Origin: Caenibacillus caldisaponilyticus | Lineage (GTDB): Bacteria; Bacillota; Bacilli; Bacillales; Sporolactobacillaceae | Length of the DNA: 64,000 nucleotides | Direction of reading: 5' to 3' | NCBI RefSeq assembly: GCF_002003465.1 | Contig: NZ_BDDQ01000021.1 | Location: forward strand, 1-64,000 | Shown here: piece after piece, positions 29,583-40,374 of the stretch | Layout of the letters: each line of letters begins with the position of its first letter | How positions within the stretch are numbered: the stretch's first letter is position 1 | The notes under the pieces: model-generated | The model's database searches: none | What the model saw: only the letters and a program-made list of their open reading frames with translations | What the model was told of the DNA's origin: nothing | Position numbers and translations under genes: made by a program

Positions 29583-29740
29583 GAAAAAAACCTCTGATAG
29601 ACAGAGGATTGTAGACAGCGTCAATCCCTTATCTATCAAGCCGGAAAAGCTTGCAGGAATTGGCACCTTACCGGTGTCATCACACCAGCAGGTTGCCGGG
29701 CTTCATCGGGCCAGTCCCTCCACCGCTCTGGATAAGCGAC
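29583..29740 (-). promoter_or_regulatory. SAM-I riboswitch (S-box), distal copy, with its own terminator
   Basis: A second complete S-box lies upstream: GCTTATCCAGAGCGGTGGAG, GGGACTGGCCCGATGAAGCC, GGCAACC, a long hairpin CTGGTGTGATGACACCGG, GGTGCCAATTCCTGC and GATAAG. It has its own terminator, CCTCTG(TCTAT)CAGAGG followed by T7 (29583-29608). The core segments are almost identical to the proximal copy while the variable helices differ, suggesting an old duplication under selection. Confidence 0.93.
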
Positions 29741-30216
29741 TTTTACGACGATTCAATTCTTAAATTCCAAAATGATTATTTTGAATGTTATCAAGGATTC
29801 ATCGGTATGTCAAGAATAAACTTTGATCCCGTCTGCGCGCCATCCCAAAGCGCCTTCCTGCAAACGGGACGGAAAAACCGCGCCTTGGCGGGAAAAAGGA
29901 GGACTTGTCAACCGTGAGGAGGAGCGTCGTGCCATCGCCCTGCCGGCTCAATGCTATTGGAAACGTCGAACCGCCTTGAACCGCTGTAAAAATTTTTCCA
30001 AGCGCAAAACGAGGCACAGCGAGGCCGCAAACGGGGAGAAACGGAGCCGGCATCGCCAAAAACGACAGACCGGGCGATAGCGGCTATAATGGAGGGGAAG
30101 CCGTCCCGGTTCGGGAAGCAATGATCCCGATGCCGGCCGGCGATTGCTGAAGAAAATCCGACACCGTCGAATTATTAGGAAAGGAGGCCAGGCAAGAGGC
30201 GCACAACCGCCGTCTC
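29741..30216. other. Intergenic region upstream of the SAM riboswitches
   Basis: The operon promoter on the minus strand should lie here, just beyond 29740, in the AT-rich part at 29755-29815. From about 29830 the sequence turns GC-rich with no recognised gene. A good AGGAAAGGAGG at 30177-30187 is not at a proper distance from any obvious start codon. Confidence 0.35.
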
Positions 30217-30681
30217 TTGCACCGAAAAGCGATGAAAGCGCCGGACTTTTCACTGAAAGAGGCACGAACCGGAAAAACCGTCCGCTTGTCCGACTTTGCC
30301 GGAAAACCCGTCCTGCTCACCTTTTGGGTATCGTGGTGCCCGGATTGCCAACGCGACTTGCCGCAAAAAGAAGCGTTTTACCGGACCATGGACAAAGACG
30401 CCCTCGGCTTTTTGACGATCAACGCGACGGGCCGCGAAGCCGCGCCGGACGATGGCATTCGTTTTATTGAAGAGCAAAAGCTGACCTTCCCCGTCCTGTT
30501 GGATGAGGGTTTGAAAACCTATGAAGCATACGGATGCACGTGCGTCCCGTCGACGTTCATCATCGACGCGGACGGCAACATCGTGCAGCGCTTCGGCGAC
30601 AAAGCCGCCTTTTACGAAATCGTTGAAGCCCTTGGCCCGCTGTTGTCCGAGCAAGAACAAGCGGAATCGGGCCGGGAGTGA
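30217..30681 (+). CDS. Thioredoxin-like (TlpA/ResA-type) protein
   Basis: The 154-residue protein (or 149 from ATG 30232) has the AhpC/TSA-TlpA fold: APDFSLKEARTGKTVRLSDF, the active site FWVSWCPDCQRDLP (WCPDC, about residue 40), later YGCTCVPSTFIIDADGNIV with the cis-Pro VPST. No signal peptide or membrane anchor is evident, so a cytosolic thiol-disulfide oxidoreductase or peroxidase-like role is likely. Three extra Cys-type positions (CTC) before the cis-Pro are unusual. The start is uncertain because the nearest strong ribosome-binding site lies about 30 bases before the TTG. It is a lone gene. Confidence 0.75.
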   Translation: MHRKAMKAPDFSLKEARTGKTVRLSDFAGKPVLLTFWVSWCPDCQRDLPQKEAFYRTMDKDALGFLTINATGREAAPDDGIRFIEEQKLTFPVLLDEGLKTYEAYGCTCVPSTFIIDADGNIVQRFGDKAAFYEIVEALGPLLSEQEQAESGRE

Positions 30682-30812
30682 CGATCCCGAAAAAACCGGA
30701 AGCGGTGATCCGAGCAAGATCGGCGGAACCGACCAAGTATTGAAAATTCCCCTCTCAAACGAGCGCAAGGGGTCGGTTTCATCCATCGCAGACGAGGCAA
30801 GGGCCGCCGCCG

Positions 30813-31157
30813 TTACTTCGCGGCGGCCCCGCTTTCAGTCAGAAGGAATAAGGATTCCAAAGCCAATAAATGGCGAAGATGTCCCTCGACTTTAAGACGG
30901 CCTTCTTCTTCGAGGAGCATGAGCCGTTCGCTGCCGTTGACGAGCGCCGTCACGTCCTCAATGCTTCCGTTCACCGTGACGTCAACGCGTTCGGGAGCCG
31001 CCACCAACCGCTCGCAATGGCCGTCGTCAAAGCGAATCCAAACGCGTTCCTCGCCGCCGTTGATCTCCACGTCCATGCGCTTGTTTTTGTACAGCGGCAC
31101 AAGTGCGGGTTTTTGCGATAAAACCGCAACAAACCGTTCCGATGCCTCAATCAACAT
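30813..31157 (-). CDS. Small SCP2-like protein
   Basis: The 114-residue protein reads VWIRFDDGHCERLVAAPERV, then VDVTVNGSIEDVTALVNG and LRHLLALESLFLL. This sheet-helix pattern resembles the SCP2 sterol-carrier fold found in small Bacillus proteins that may bind lipids. No enzymatic motif is seen and the function is unknown. ATG follows GAGGTG. It is convergent with the thioredoxin-like gene and separate from rsgI. Confidence 0.6.
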   Translation of the reverse strand: MLIEASERFVAVLSQKPALVPLYKNKRMDVEINGGEERVWIRFDDGHCERLVAAPERVDVTVNGSIEDVTALVNGSERLMLLEEEGRLKVEGHLRHLLALESLFLLTESGAAAK

Positions 31158-31286
31158 GTCGCTTCACCTCATTTTTTCCGCCCTATGTATCACAAGAGTC
31201 GTGTGGGATAAAAAAACACATGCCATTCGAACCGTCGGATTAAGCATAACATCCTTCATTTTTTCTACATACACCTCGTTCCTATA

Positions 31287-31330
31287 CAAAAAATAAAGGC
31301 GCTACCGTACGCCTACGGTTTTCGCCTTTA
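31287..31330 (-). terminator. Terminator of sigI-rsgI
   Basis: AAAGGCG...CGCCTTT with an inner ACCGT/ACGGT pair, followed by ATTTTTTG on the minus strand, about 50 bases after the rsgI stop. Confidence 0.78.
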
Positions 31331-31380
31331 AGACAATCGGATAATGAATAAATATAAAATAAGTCCTCATCGAACCCATT

Positions 31381-32529
31381 TTATCGGTGTTCATGTGTGT
31401 GCACATGGTGATGCCGCTTTGGAAGCGGACCGTGACGATCGACGGAAACAGGCCGATGATGAAAAGGCCATCTTTCCGTTCTCAAACGCCTATTATCCGT
31501 GTGGTGACCATGAGCGGACGGCTTGATTCGGATGCCATTTTCGGACGGCTTGAATGATTTTTCCCGCTTTTTCGTTAAGAAAAGTTTCTCTTCCTTCTCT
31601 TTCATGTTCACGACGTGATTCGGTTGCCGGCGCGGGTGACGCCATCTTTGCCTTCCAAGGTTCATGATAACTGAAGATTTTCCTTTTTGGACTGCCTTCG
31701 GCGTTTTTAGACTTTGCTCACGGATGGACAGCGCTTTGAAACGGCTCCCGGTATGGACCGAAGGTTTCTTCTTCACGGTTTCCCGGGGGATTTCATTGCG
31801 CAGCTCCTTCACGCTCATCGCTTTCGCTTGGTCGATCGTCAAGCCGCGCTGCTCTTTCGACTTCTTTAAATACAGGACGTACTTGCCGGCGGTTAAACCG
31901 AATTTCGCCGCCTGATTGCGCCGGTGAAGCGTCGTATGGATGACCTTCACCGCTTCAGCCGAGCGTTTAAAAGAACGGTCGTTGGCAATTTTTTCAATCT
32001 TTCGGTTTAAAGCGGTTAGAAACGCCTTTTTTTCAGAATGGGGCACTTCACCGGTGACCGCCGTGCTGACGACCACTTCATTCTTGTCCGTCAAATAACC
32101 ATGGCGGGCCAACCGATTGGAAATATAATACATGAATGCGTTCAGTGACATGCCGCGGAAATTCCGGCACTCTTTAAGAATGTTTTCCGCATCTTTATTA
32201 AGCGCTTTCACCGTGACGACATGCATCCTTCGATCGATGGCGGCTTCAATGCTCGGGTTCACGTCAAAGCTCACGTAAGCAGCCACCGCGTGCCGCAACC
32301 CTCCCGGCCCGATCGAGCCGAAAGAAGAAAACAATAAGATGAGGGCGGCCGAAAGCGAAAGGGTCACTTTGCGCATAAACGGGATGCCGGCCTGAATGTG
32401 GTAATCCAGCACCGTCTGGCCGACGACAACGCGGGCGCTTCGCTTCAGCCGCACATCTTGAAATGCGCCGTCCGTCGTCAAAACGACCGCTTTTTGGCCC
32501 CGCTTGGATATCAAAACCCCACGGATCAA
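31381..32529 (-). CDS. rsgI: RsgI, membrane anti-sigma-I factor with His-rich tail
   Basis: RsgI holds sigma-I inactive at the membrane until stress or an outside signal. TTG at 32529 follows GGAGGG and gives the cytoplasmic RsgI_N domain (MIRGVLISKRGQKAVVLTTD). A single span at about residues 55-73 (LSLSAALILLFSSF) and the conserved outer juxtamembrane motif YVSFDVNPSIEAAID follow. The remaining 200 outside residues are very basic and end in a histidine-rich stretch (HGHHTD, PFHHRP, KRHHHVHTHEHR). The tail is longer and more His-rich than I would expect for a Bacillus RsgI and could sense metal or polyanions, which is an inference. It is 43 bases downstream of sigI. Confidence 0.88.
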   Translation of the reverse strand: MIRGVLISKRGQKAVVLTTDGAFQDVRLKRSARVVVGQTVLDYHIQAGIPFMRKVTLSLSAALILLFSSFGSIGPGGLRHAVAAYVSFDVNPSIEAAIDRRMHVVTVKALNKDAENILKECRNFRGMSLNAFMYYISNRLARHGYLTDKNEVVVSTAVTGEVPHSEKKAFLTALNRKIEKIANDRSFKRSAEAVKVIHTTLHRRNQAAKFGLTAGKYVLYLKKSKEQRGLTIDQAKAMSVKELRNEIPRETVKKKPSVHTGSRFKALSIREQSLKTPKAVQKGKSSVIMNLGRQRWRHPRRQPNHVVNMKEKEEKLFLTKKREKSFKPSENGIRIKPSAHGHHTDNRRLRTERWPFHHRPVSVDRHGPLPKRHHHVHTHEHR

Positions 32530-32572
32530 TCGCTTCCCTCCCTTTACTCCACAGAGGCCATACGGCCGCTCA

Positions 32573-33331
32573 TTACACCGTCTCCGGTTCAATGTACGGC
32601 TTGAGGGCCGTAAATCCGCCGAGATAGATGAGCGAGACGGCTATAATATATTTTCGATTCCTTTCAATCGTTTTGCGACTACACGAGACGTATTGAAGCA
32701 GCTCTTTGATCGGCAATTGCTTTTTCTCCAACAAATAGTTGGCCAATTTTTCATTTTCTACCAAAATTCTTGCGATCTGCTTCGCGTTCTCGCGGGCATC
32801 GATGTGCTTCGGGCATTGCTTGCTCAATACTTTGAAAGTAATGCCGTATTGGAGCAGCAATTCTTTATAGGATTCAATTTGTTCCATGCGCTCTTGGATT
32901 TGCTGTTGTTCCTCATAATAATCAATGGCGGCCTGCTGTTCGATGTAGCTTTCCTCTTGCTGGCCGTCTTCATCGGTCTCCGGCTGGTCAAAATAAACGG
33001 TATTCGCCGTGCGCGCTTCCTTTCTGAGAAAATCGATGATGCGGCGGCGGATAACCATGTCGGCAAACGTCAAAAAGCGGCTGCCTTGGCCTTTTTGATA
33101 TTGATTGATCGCCTCGTTGAAAGCGAAAAGGCCGATGCTGTATTCATCCATAGACTGGTCGATAAAACGGTTGCACACTTTGGAAACAACCTTTTTGATA
33201 AACGGTTGGTAGCTGTCGATCAATTTATTCCGTAAACGTTCGTCACCGTTTTGGATTTGATAAATTTTATCTTCAAGCGTAAAAGCAGGAGCTGTCTTTG
33301 TCATTAAAGATGGTGCGTTGCTCATCGTCAT
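32573..33331 (-). CDS. sigI: RNA polymerase sigma factor SigI
   Basis: The 252-residue sigma-70-like factor has region 2 as LIDSYQPFIKKVVSKVCNRF, DQSMDEYSIGLFAFNEAINQ and GSRFLTFADMVIRRRIIDFL. The C-terminal DNA-binding part is LPIKELLQYVSCSRKTIERN, which characterises SigI rather than ECF factors. In B. subtilis SigI responds to heat and cell-wall stress. ATG at 33331 follows GAGAGGTG. It forms an operon with rsgI, the standard pair. Confidence 0.93.
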   Translation of the reverse strand: MTMSNAPSLMTKTAPAFTLEDKIYQIQNGDERLRNKLIDSYQPFIKKVVSKVCNRFIDQSMDEYSIGLFAFNEAINQYQKGQGSRFLTFADMVIRRRIIDFLRKEARTANTVYFDQPETDEDGQQEESYIEQQAAIDYYEEQQQIQERMEQIESYKELLLQYGITFKVLSKQCPKHIDARENAKQIARILVENEKLANYLLEKKQLPIKELLQYVSCSRKTIERNRKYIIAVSLIYLGGFTALKPYIEPETV

Positions 33332-33560
33332 GGTTTCACCTCTCACCTTTCAAAAGTTCCGAAGGGATCTTCCGTTCGGACTTTCGGCGTTCGATTTTGA
33401 GCAACCGAACCGGCCATCCGGCCGAACTTCTCCTAATCTCTTTATACCACGGCAAAGCCATTAATAAATATACAATTTAATAACAATGACAGCTCGTCTC
33501 TTAATATTTGTAATGAGATTAGTATTTTGTGGCAATGCCGGCATGAAGATCCGCCGCCGC

Positions 33561-33590
33561 AAAAAAGCACCCGTCGGCATAACCAACGGG
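33561..33590 (-). terminator. Terminator of gcvH
   Basis: CCCGTTGG(TTATG)CCGACGGG then TGCTTTTTTG on the minus strand, directly after the gcvH stop. Confidence 0.8.
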
Positions 33591-33598
33591 CTTCCCTT

Positions 33599-33982
33599 TC
33601 AATCCTCTTGGATGTGTTTTTCGTAATCTTCGGGTGAAAGAAGCGTATCCACTTCCGAGATATCGCTCGGTTCGACTTCGATCATCCACGCTTTTTCGTA
33701 CGGAGATTCGTTGACCAGTTCAGGAGCATCCGCCAGTTCTTCATTGACGGCGACGACTTTCCCGCTGACCGGGGCGTACAGTTCCGAGACGGTTTTGACC
33801 GATTCGACGCTGCCAAACGGTTCGTCCTTCGTCACTTCGTCGCCGACTTCCGGCAATTCGACGAAGACGATGTCTCCCAATTCGTCTTGGGCAAAATCGG
33901 TGATGCCAATCTTGACCTTATTGTCTTCCACTTTGACCCATTCGTGTTCTTCGGTATAACGCAGGTGCTTCGGTACGTTCAA
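33599..33982 (-). CDS. gcvH: Glycine cleavage system H protein
   Basis: GcvH (127 residues) carries the lipoyl arm that shuttles the aminomethyl group among glycine cleavage proteins; in Bacillus it also relays lipoyl groups to other complexes. The lipoylated Lys is in [14 protein letters not shown] (about residue 63). [14 protein letters not shown] and [20 protein letters not shown] precede it. TTG at 33982 follows AGGAGG and gives the normal length; an upstream start would add seven residues. It neighbours yusI and fadE as in B. subtilis. Confidence 0.95.
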   Translation of the reverse strand: MNVPKHLRYTEEHEWVKVEDNKVKIGITDFAQDELGDIVFVELPEVGDEVTKDEPFGSVESVKTVSELYAPVSGKVVAVNEELADAPELVNESPYEKAWMIEVEPSDISEVDTLLSPEDYEKHIQED

Positions 33983-34074
33983 AATGATGACCTCCTGTCT
34001 CATCCATTCAAATCCATCCTAGTTCAGAAAAACACCGGGTGCAAGGTGTCACCGAGGGGCATGCCCCCGTCCGA

Positions 34075-34449
34075 TCACCGTTCGGCATATTTCCCCCATA
34101 CCCGCTCAAAAGCGGTTTCGTCGAACCCGATGGTGACGTTTTCGTTGTCGGTCACGATCGGGCGTTTGATGAGGCGGCCGTCGGATGCAAGCCAATTTAA
34201 AAGCTCGTCCTCCGAAGCCGTCTCCACCTTATTTTTCATGCCGAGTTCACGGTACCTTTTTCCGCTCGTATTAAAAAACTTTTTTAATGGCAGGCCGCTG
34301 ATCTTATAAAATTTTTCCAATTCGACTTTCGACGGCGGCGATTCGAGAATCGGCACTTCATGATACTCTATGCCGCGGGCATCCAACCATTTTTTCGCTT
34401 TTCGACACGTTCCGCAACCCGAATACCCGTAAAATGTCAACACGTTCAC
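34075..34449 (-). CDS. yusI: ArsC/Spx-family protein YusI
   Basis: The 124-residue thioredoxin-fold protein starts MNVLTFYGYSGCGTCRKAKK with a CGTC redox motif at about residues 12-15. It continues LKKFFNTSGKRYRELGM and LIKRPIVTDNENVTIGF, the ArsC/YffB pattern. It lacks features that would identify it as a true arsenate reductase or Spx, and the role of YusI is unknown. GTG at 34449 follows AAGGGAGA. Position before gcvH is conserved. Confidence 0.85.
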   Translation of the reverse strand: MNVLTFYGYSGCGTCRKAKKWLDARGIEYHEVPILESPPSKVELEKFYKISGLPLKKFFNTSGKRYRELGMKNKVETASEDELLNWLASDGRLIKRPIVTDNENVTIGFDETAFERVWGKYAER

Positions 34450-34783
34450 GATTCTCCCTTCTTTTATCGCAAAGGGCCGCCTTTAAACCGTGTTCTGAAA
34501 GACGTTCGCCCCGAGGCGCATCGGTTCAGCGCGAGCCTGTCTATTTTTTTATTATAGCAAAATTTGGTCAAGTATGCGCACCCGGACGGATAAAAAAAGT
34601 CGAAAACCGGAGGAATCGCTCCGAAAGCGTCCGCCGTCTAGGCTAGGCAGCAGATCGGCCGTTCCTGCATCCGTTTCCCGTTTCGCCTCTGAACCGGTCA
34701 CGGCTGACCGAAACAAAAAAACTCCCCCCGCGGGGGAGTCGAAAAGCGCAATGCGTGAGTGGAACGTGCGGGATATTCAATGT
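34450..34783. other. Intergenic region between fadE and yusI
   Basis: It holds the fad operon terminator (34712-34740) and upstream sequence of yusI (an AT-rich block near 34545). I see nothing else. Confidence 0.4.
34712..34740 (-). terminator. Terminator of fadNAE
   Basis: ACTCCCCC(GC)GGGGGGAGT followed by TTTTTTTG on the minus strand. Confidence 0.88.
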
Positions 34784-36567
34784 TCACACGACGTAGGTTT
34801 CGGCTTCAATCAGCTTCGCGGCGATCTCCCGCTTTTTCGCCGTCGTATTGGACGGGGTGAAGCGGGTCAGCTTGCGCAACGCCGTCAGCATCATGCGCAG
34901 CTGATCGCCTTCTTCAATCATGAGCAGCGCTTCTTTCGCCAGGCTTTCGATGTGTTGGAACGCCTCTTGGCAAAGGACTTCGGTCATCAACAATTTTTGA
35001 CGGTTGGGCTCGACACCGTTTTTGTCGATCGCCTTTTGGGTGCGGAGGATGACCGAATCCATCGCATAGATGTCGCTGACGATATCCGCCACGTTGGCGA
35101 GGAGTTCTTGTTCATTTTCCAACGCCTTGCCGAATTTTTGCACGCCAAGACCGGCGACCATCAAAAAGACTTTCCTGGCGTTGTTGAGCAGATATTTTTC
35201 CTTTTCGAGCGGGGCGTTCCCCGGCTCCTCGGGAATCATCAACATGAGCTCTTCTTGAAGGGTTTGCGCTTTTTCCATCAAAGGCAGCTCGCCTTTCATC
35301 GCTTTCCTGAGCAATTGCGACGGAACGAGCAAGCGGTTGATTTCGTTCGTCCCTTCGAAAATGCGGTTGATCCGCGAATCGCGATAAGCCGCTTCGACTT
35401 CGTATTCGGCCATGTAGCCGTAGCCGCCGTGGATTTGCACGGCCTCGTCGACGATATAATCGAGCGCTTCGGAGGCGAAGACCTTGTTCAAGGAGCATTC
35501 GATTGCGTATTCGGCGATCGCGGCGGCGACTTTTGCGCCGTCGTTGATCTCCTCTTCCGTCAAGCGGTCCATACGGTCGGCGAACAGCCCAACGGTGCGG
35601 TAAACCGTCGTTTCAGCGGCAAACGTCTTGATTGCCATATTGGCCAATTTGTTCTGGATGAGCGTGAAGCTCGAAATCGGCCGCTGGAACTGTTTTCTTT
35701 GATTGGCGTATTTGACGGCGACTTCCAAAACCCTTTTGGCGGCGCCGACGCAGCCGACGGCGAGTTTGTACCGCCCGATGTTCAAAATGTTGAACGCGAC
35801 CTTGTGGCCTTTGCCCGGTTCGCCGAGGACGTTTTCCACGGGCACCGGAACGTCTTCCAGGATGAGCGTCCGCGTCGAGGAAGCTTTAATGCCCATTTTC
35901 TTTTCTTCGGCGCCGGTTGAAACGCCGGGGAAATCGCGTTCGACGATGAAAGCGGTGAAATGTTCCCCGTCGATCTTCGCATAGACGACGAACACGTCGG
36001 CAAAACCGGAGTTGGTGATCCATTGTTTTTCGCCATTCAGAATATAGTGCGTGCCGGCTTCGTTCAGTTTGGCCGTCGTCTTTGCCCCGAGCGCATCCGA
36101 TCCCGAACCGGGTTCGGTCAGCGCATAAGCGGCAAATTTTCTCCCGGTCGCCAAGTCCGGCAAATATTTTTTCTTTTGTTCTTCCGTGCCGAAGAAAACG
36201 ATCGGAAGGGTGCCGATGCCGACGTGGGCGCCAAAGCTCAGCGAAAAGGAGCGCGCCGGCGCGAATTTTTCCGTGATCAGCGACGAGGTGATTTTATCAA
36301 GACCGAGACCGCCATAGGCTCGGGAACGTCGGCGCCGAGGAGGCCCAAGTCGCCGGCTTTGCGCAGCAGCTTTTTAGTCAGTTCAAGGTCTTGTTTTTCC
36401 AGTTGTTCCAAATGGGGCAGAACGTCCTTATTGATGAATTCCTCCGCGGTTTTAGCCATCAGTTCTTGTTCTTCGGTGATCTCTTCCGGAACGAAGATTT
36501 GGTCCGGACGGATCTCCTCGACGAGAAAGGAGCCGCCTTTTACCGCTTGTTCCGCCGTGCTTCCCAT
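34784..36567 (-). pseudogene. fadE: Acyl-CoA dehydrogenase FadE, one-base frameshift
   Basis: FadE oxidises acyl-CoA to enoyl-CoA with FAD, the first beta-oxidation step. The N-terminal 78 residues (FVPEEITEEQELMAKTAEEF, DLGLLGADVPE) are in one frame. The rest, from YGGLGLDKITSSLITEKF to the end, is in another. It includes YALTEPGSGSDALGAKT and NRIFEGTNEINRLLVPSQL with the QIHGGYGY and catalytic Glu region. Restoring one base near 36319 (GGCT to GGCCT on the plus strand) gives a normal 594-residue protein. ATG at 36567 follows GGAGGG. All else is intact, so an assembly error is a serious possibility. Confidence 0.85.
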
Positions 36568-36594
36568 TTTTCATCCCTCCAAATGGATAGATTT

Positions 36595-37767
<1,173 letters not shown>

Positions 37768-37784
37768 GTGCTCACCCCTTTTCA

Positions 37785-40170
37785 TTAATTGCGCAGCGGC
37801 TTGCCTTTTAAGAGCATGTGCTGCATGCGCTGCTGAGTTTTCGGTTCGCCGAGGAGGCTGAGAAACGCCTCTCTTTCCAAATCGAGCAAGTATTGTTCGT
37901 CGACTTCGGTGCCTTGGGGAACGAGTCCTCCCGCCAGGACATACGCCAGCTTTTTGGCGATCTTGACGTCGTGATCGGAGGCGTAGCCCGAATACCGCAT
38001 CGTCTCGGCGCCCATGACCATCGCGGCATAGCCCGCTTCTCCCGAAACCGGAATTTTCCGCGGCACGGGGGGGCGATAGCCGTTATGATAAAGCGACAGG
38101 ACGCGTTGTTTGGCGTCGTGGAGGAGATGATCCCTGTTCACGCTGATGCCGTCCGACTCCCGCAAGTATCCGAGTTTTTTCGCCTCGTCCGCCGACGTGG
38201 ACACCTGCGCGGTCGCGATCAATTTGAAAACTTGATTGCTGACGGCGGTCAGGTCGACCGGGACGCCTTCGGGCAGGCGCTCGAGATAGCGGATCAGCAG
38301 CTCTTTATTGCCGCCGCCGCCGGGAATGAGGCCGACGCCGACTTCGACGAGCCCGATGTACGTTTCCATCGACGCTTGAATCGCGCTGCAGGCGAGGCTC
38401 ACTTCCGCACCGCCGCCGAGCGTCATTTGAAACGGCGCCGCGACGATCGGCCGGTTGGAATATTTCAGGCGCAGCATCGTCTTATGAAATTCGCGAATGA
38501 CGAGATCCAATTCGTCAAAATTCTCGTCTTGCGCTTCCATTAACATCAAGGCGATGTTGGCACCGACGCAGAAGTTTTTGCCTTGGTTGCCGATGACCAG
38601 GCCCTTATAATTCTTTTCAACTTCCTCGACGGCCAGATTCATCATCTGCAGGACATCCGGGCCGAGCGCATTGTTCGGCGAATGGAACTCCAGACAGGCG
38701 ACGTCGTCGCCGATGTCGATGAGGCTGGCCCCCGCGTTTTTTCTTGATCACGCGGTTTTCTCCCTTGAGCAGATGGAGATGGATGACCTTGGGGTTCGCC
38801 TCTTCCTCGACGTATTTCCCGTCATGGTAGTAATAGAGGCGGCCGTTTTCCTCTTTATAGAACGATTGGAAACCGCTTTCAATCATCGCCTCGATCCAGG
38901 CCGGGATGGTTTCGCCCTCGTCGCGCATGCGCTGGACCGATTTTTCAAGGCCGATGGCATCCCACGTTTCAAACGGGCCAAGCTCCCAGCCAAACCCCCA
39001 CTTCATCGCCAAGTCGACGGCGCGGAGATCGTCGGCGATGTCGTACACCTTTTCGGCCGTGTACAGAAGGGTCGGCTTTAACACGGACCAGATGTATTCG
39101 CCGGCGCGATCGTTCGCGTATGCCAACCATTTGATTTTTTCCCGCGTCGTTTTCAGCTGTTTGGCCTGCTGTATGGAAGGCGCTTTCAATTTTTCCCGCG
39201 GCGAATACGTCAGCGTTTTCGGATCGAGCTGAAGGATTTCGCTTCCCCGTTTCCAATAGAAGCCTTGACCCGATTTGCTGCCGATCCAGCCCCGGTCGAC
39301 CATCTCACGAATGAAATCCGCCACGGCGAAGACGTCTTTTTCCTTCGGGTCGTCGACGTTTTCGCGGACGTTGTCGGCGACATGCACGAACGTGTCAATG
39401 CCGACGACATCGAGCGTGCGGAAGGTCGCGCTTTTCGGGCGGCCGATGAGCGGTCCGGTCACGGAATCCACTTCGCCGACGGTGAATCCGCGCGCCAGCA
39501 TTTCGCGAAGCGACACCTGAAGGCCGTAGACGCCGATGCGGTTGGCGATGAAGTTCGGCGTATCCTTGCAGATGACGACGCCTTTTCCGAGCGTGTCCTC
39601 GCCGAACGCCTTCATGAAGCGAACGACGTCGGGATCCGTATAGTGCGTCGGAATGATCTCCAGAAGCTTCAAATAGCGGGGCGGATTGAAGAAGTGCGTG
39701 CCGAGAAAGTGCGCTTTAAAATCGGCGGAACGCCCTTCGGCCATCGCGTGAATGGAAATCCCCGATGTGTTGGAGCTGACGATCGACCCTGGGCGCCGGT
39801 GGGCGTCGACTTTTTCCAACACGCTTTTCTTGATCTCCAAATTCTCGACGACCACTTCGATGATCCAGTCGGCTTCCGCAAGCCGGTCCAAATCGTCTTC
39901 AAGGTTGCCCGCTTCGATCAGTGCCGCGTTTTCCTGCAAGGTCAAGGGTGCTGGCTTCTGTTTCAACAATTTGCCCTTGGCATCTTGTGCCAACCGGTTG
40001 CGGACCGCTTTGTCTGCAAGCGACAGCCCCTTGGCTTTTTCGGCGGCGGTCAATTCACGGGGCACGATGTCCAACAGCAAGGTCGGAATGCCGACGTTGG
40101 CCAAATGGGCCGCGATCGACGATCCCATCACCCCGGATCCGATAACCGCTGCCTTGCGGATCGTCTCCAT
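37785..40170 (-). pseudogene. fadN: FadN, 3-hydroxyacyl-CoA dehydrogenase/enoyl-CoA hydratase fusion, frameshifted
   Basis: FadN combines the middle beta-oxidation steps. The N-terminal half has the NAD site AAVIGSGVMGSSIAAHLANV, the active-site region SNTSGISIHAMAEG and GTHFFNPPRYLKLLEIIPT. The C-terminal half has the crotonase part (GNQGKNFCVGANIALMLMEA, GVGLIPGGGGNKELL). The two halves are in different frames. Removing one A from the run of six (38737-38742) links VIKK to NAGASLIDIGDDVA and gives about 794 residues, the expected length. ATG at 40170 follows GGAGGAGGT. A FadR operator lies just upstream. Confidence 0.85.
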
Positions 40171-40196
40171 CTCGCCGATACCTCCTCCGTAGATCT

Positions 40197-40214
40197 TGAA
40201 TGAATACTCATTCA
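40197..40214. promoter_or_regulatory. FadR operator
   Basis: TGAATGAATACTCATTCA is a perfect palindrome (apart from the central bases) and matches exactly the B. subtilis FadR consensus TGAATGANTANTCATTCA as I remember it. It lies between the -10 and the ribosome-binding site of fadN. Long-chain acyl-CoA would release FadR and open the operon. Confidence 0.9.
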
Positions 40215-40247
40215 TAACCGTTTAAAAAAATTTATTTTCCAATAAAT

Positions 40248-40276
40248 AATATACACCACCTTTAAAATGTTCTCAA
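40248..40276 (-). promoter_or_regulatory. Sigma-A-type promoter of fadNAE
   Basis: On the minus strand TTGAGA (40271-40276) and TATATT (40248-40253) are separated by 17 bases. Transcription would start about 25 bases before the FadR site. Confidence 0.65.
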
Positions 40277-40313
40277 TATTGGTTTTAGAAAAGTTTTCAC
40301 GCGACGGGACGGC

Positions 40314-40350
40314 ATGAAGAAAAAGCGGAAGCCGTCGTGGACTTCCGCCG
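40314..40350 (-). terminator. Terminator of fadM
   Basis: GCGGAAG(TCCACGACGG)CTTCCGC followed by TTTTTCTT on the minus strand, about 25 bases after the stop. Confidence 0.82.
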
Positions 40351-40374
40351 ATTTCTTTCAATATGAGTATATGT

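Noticed and set aside
34574-35920. A 448-codon open frame antisense to fadE
   Set aside because: Explained by fadE on the other strand; composition artefact.
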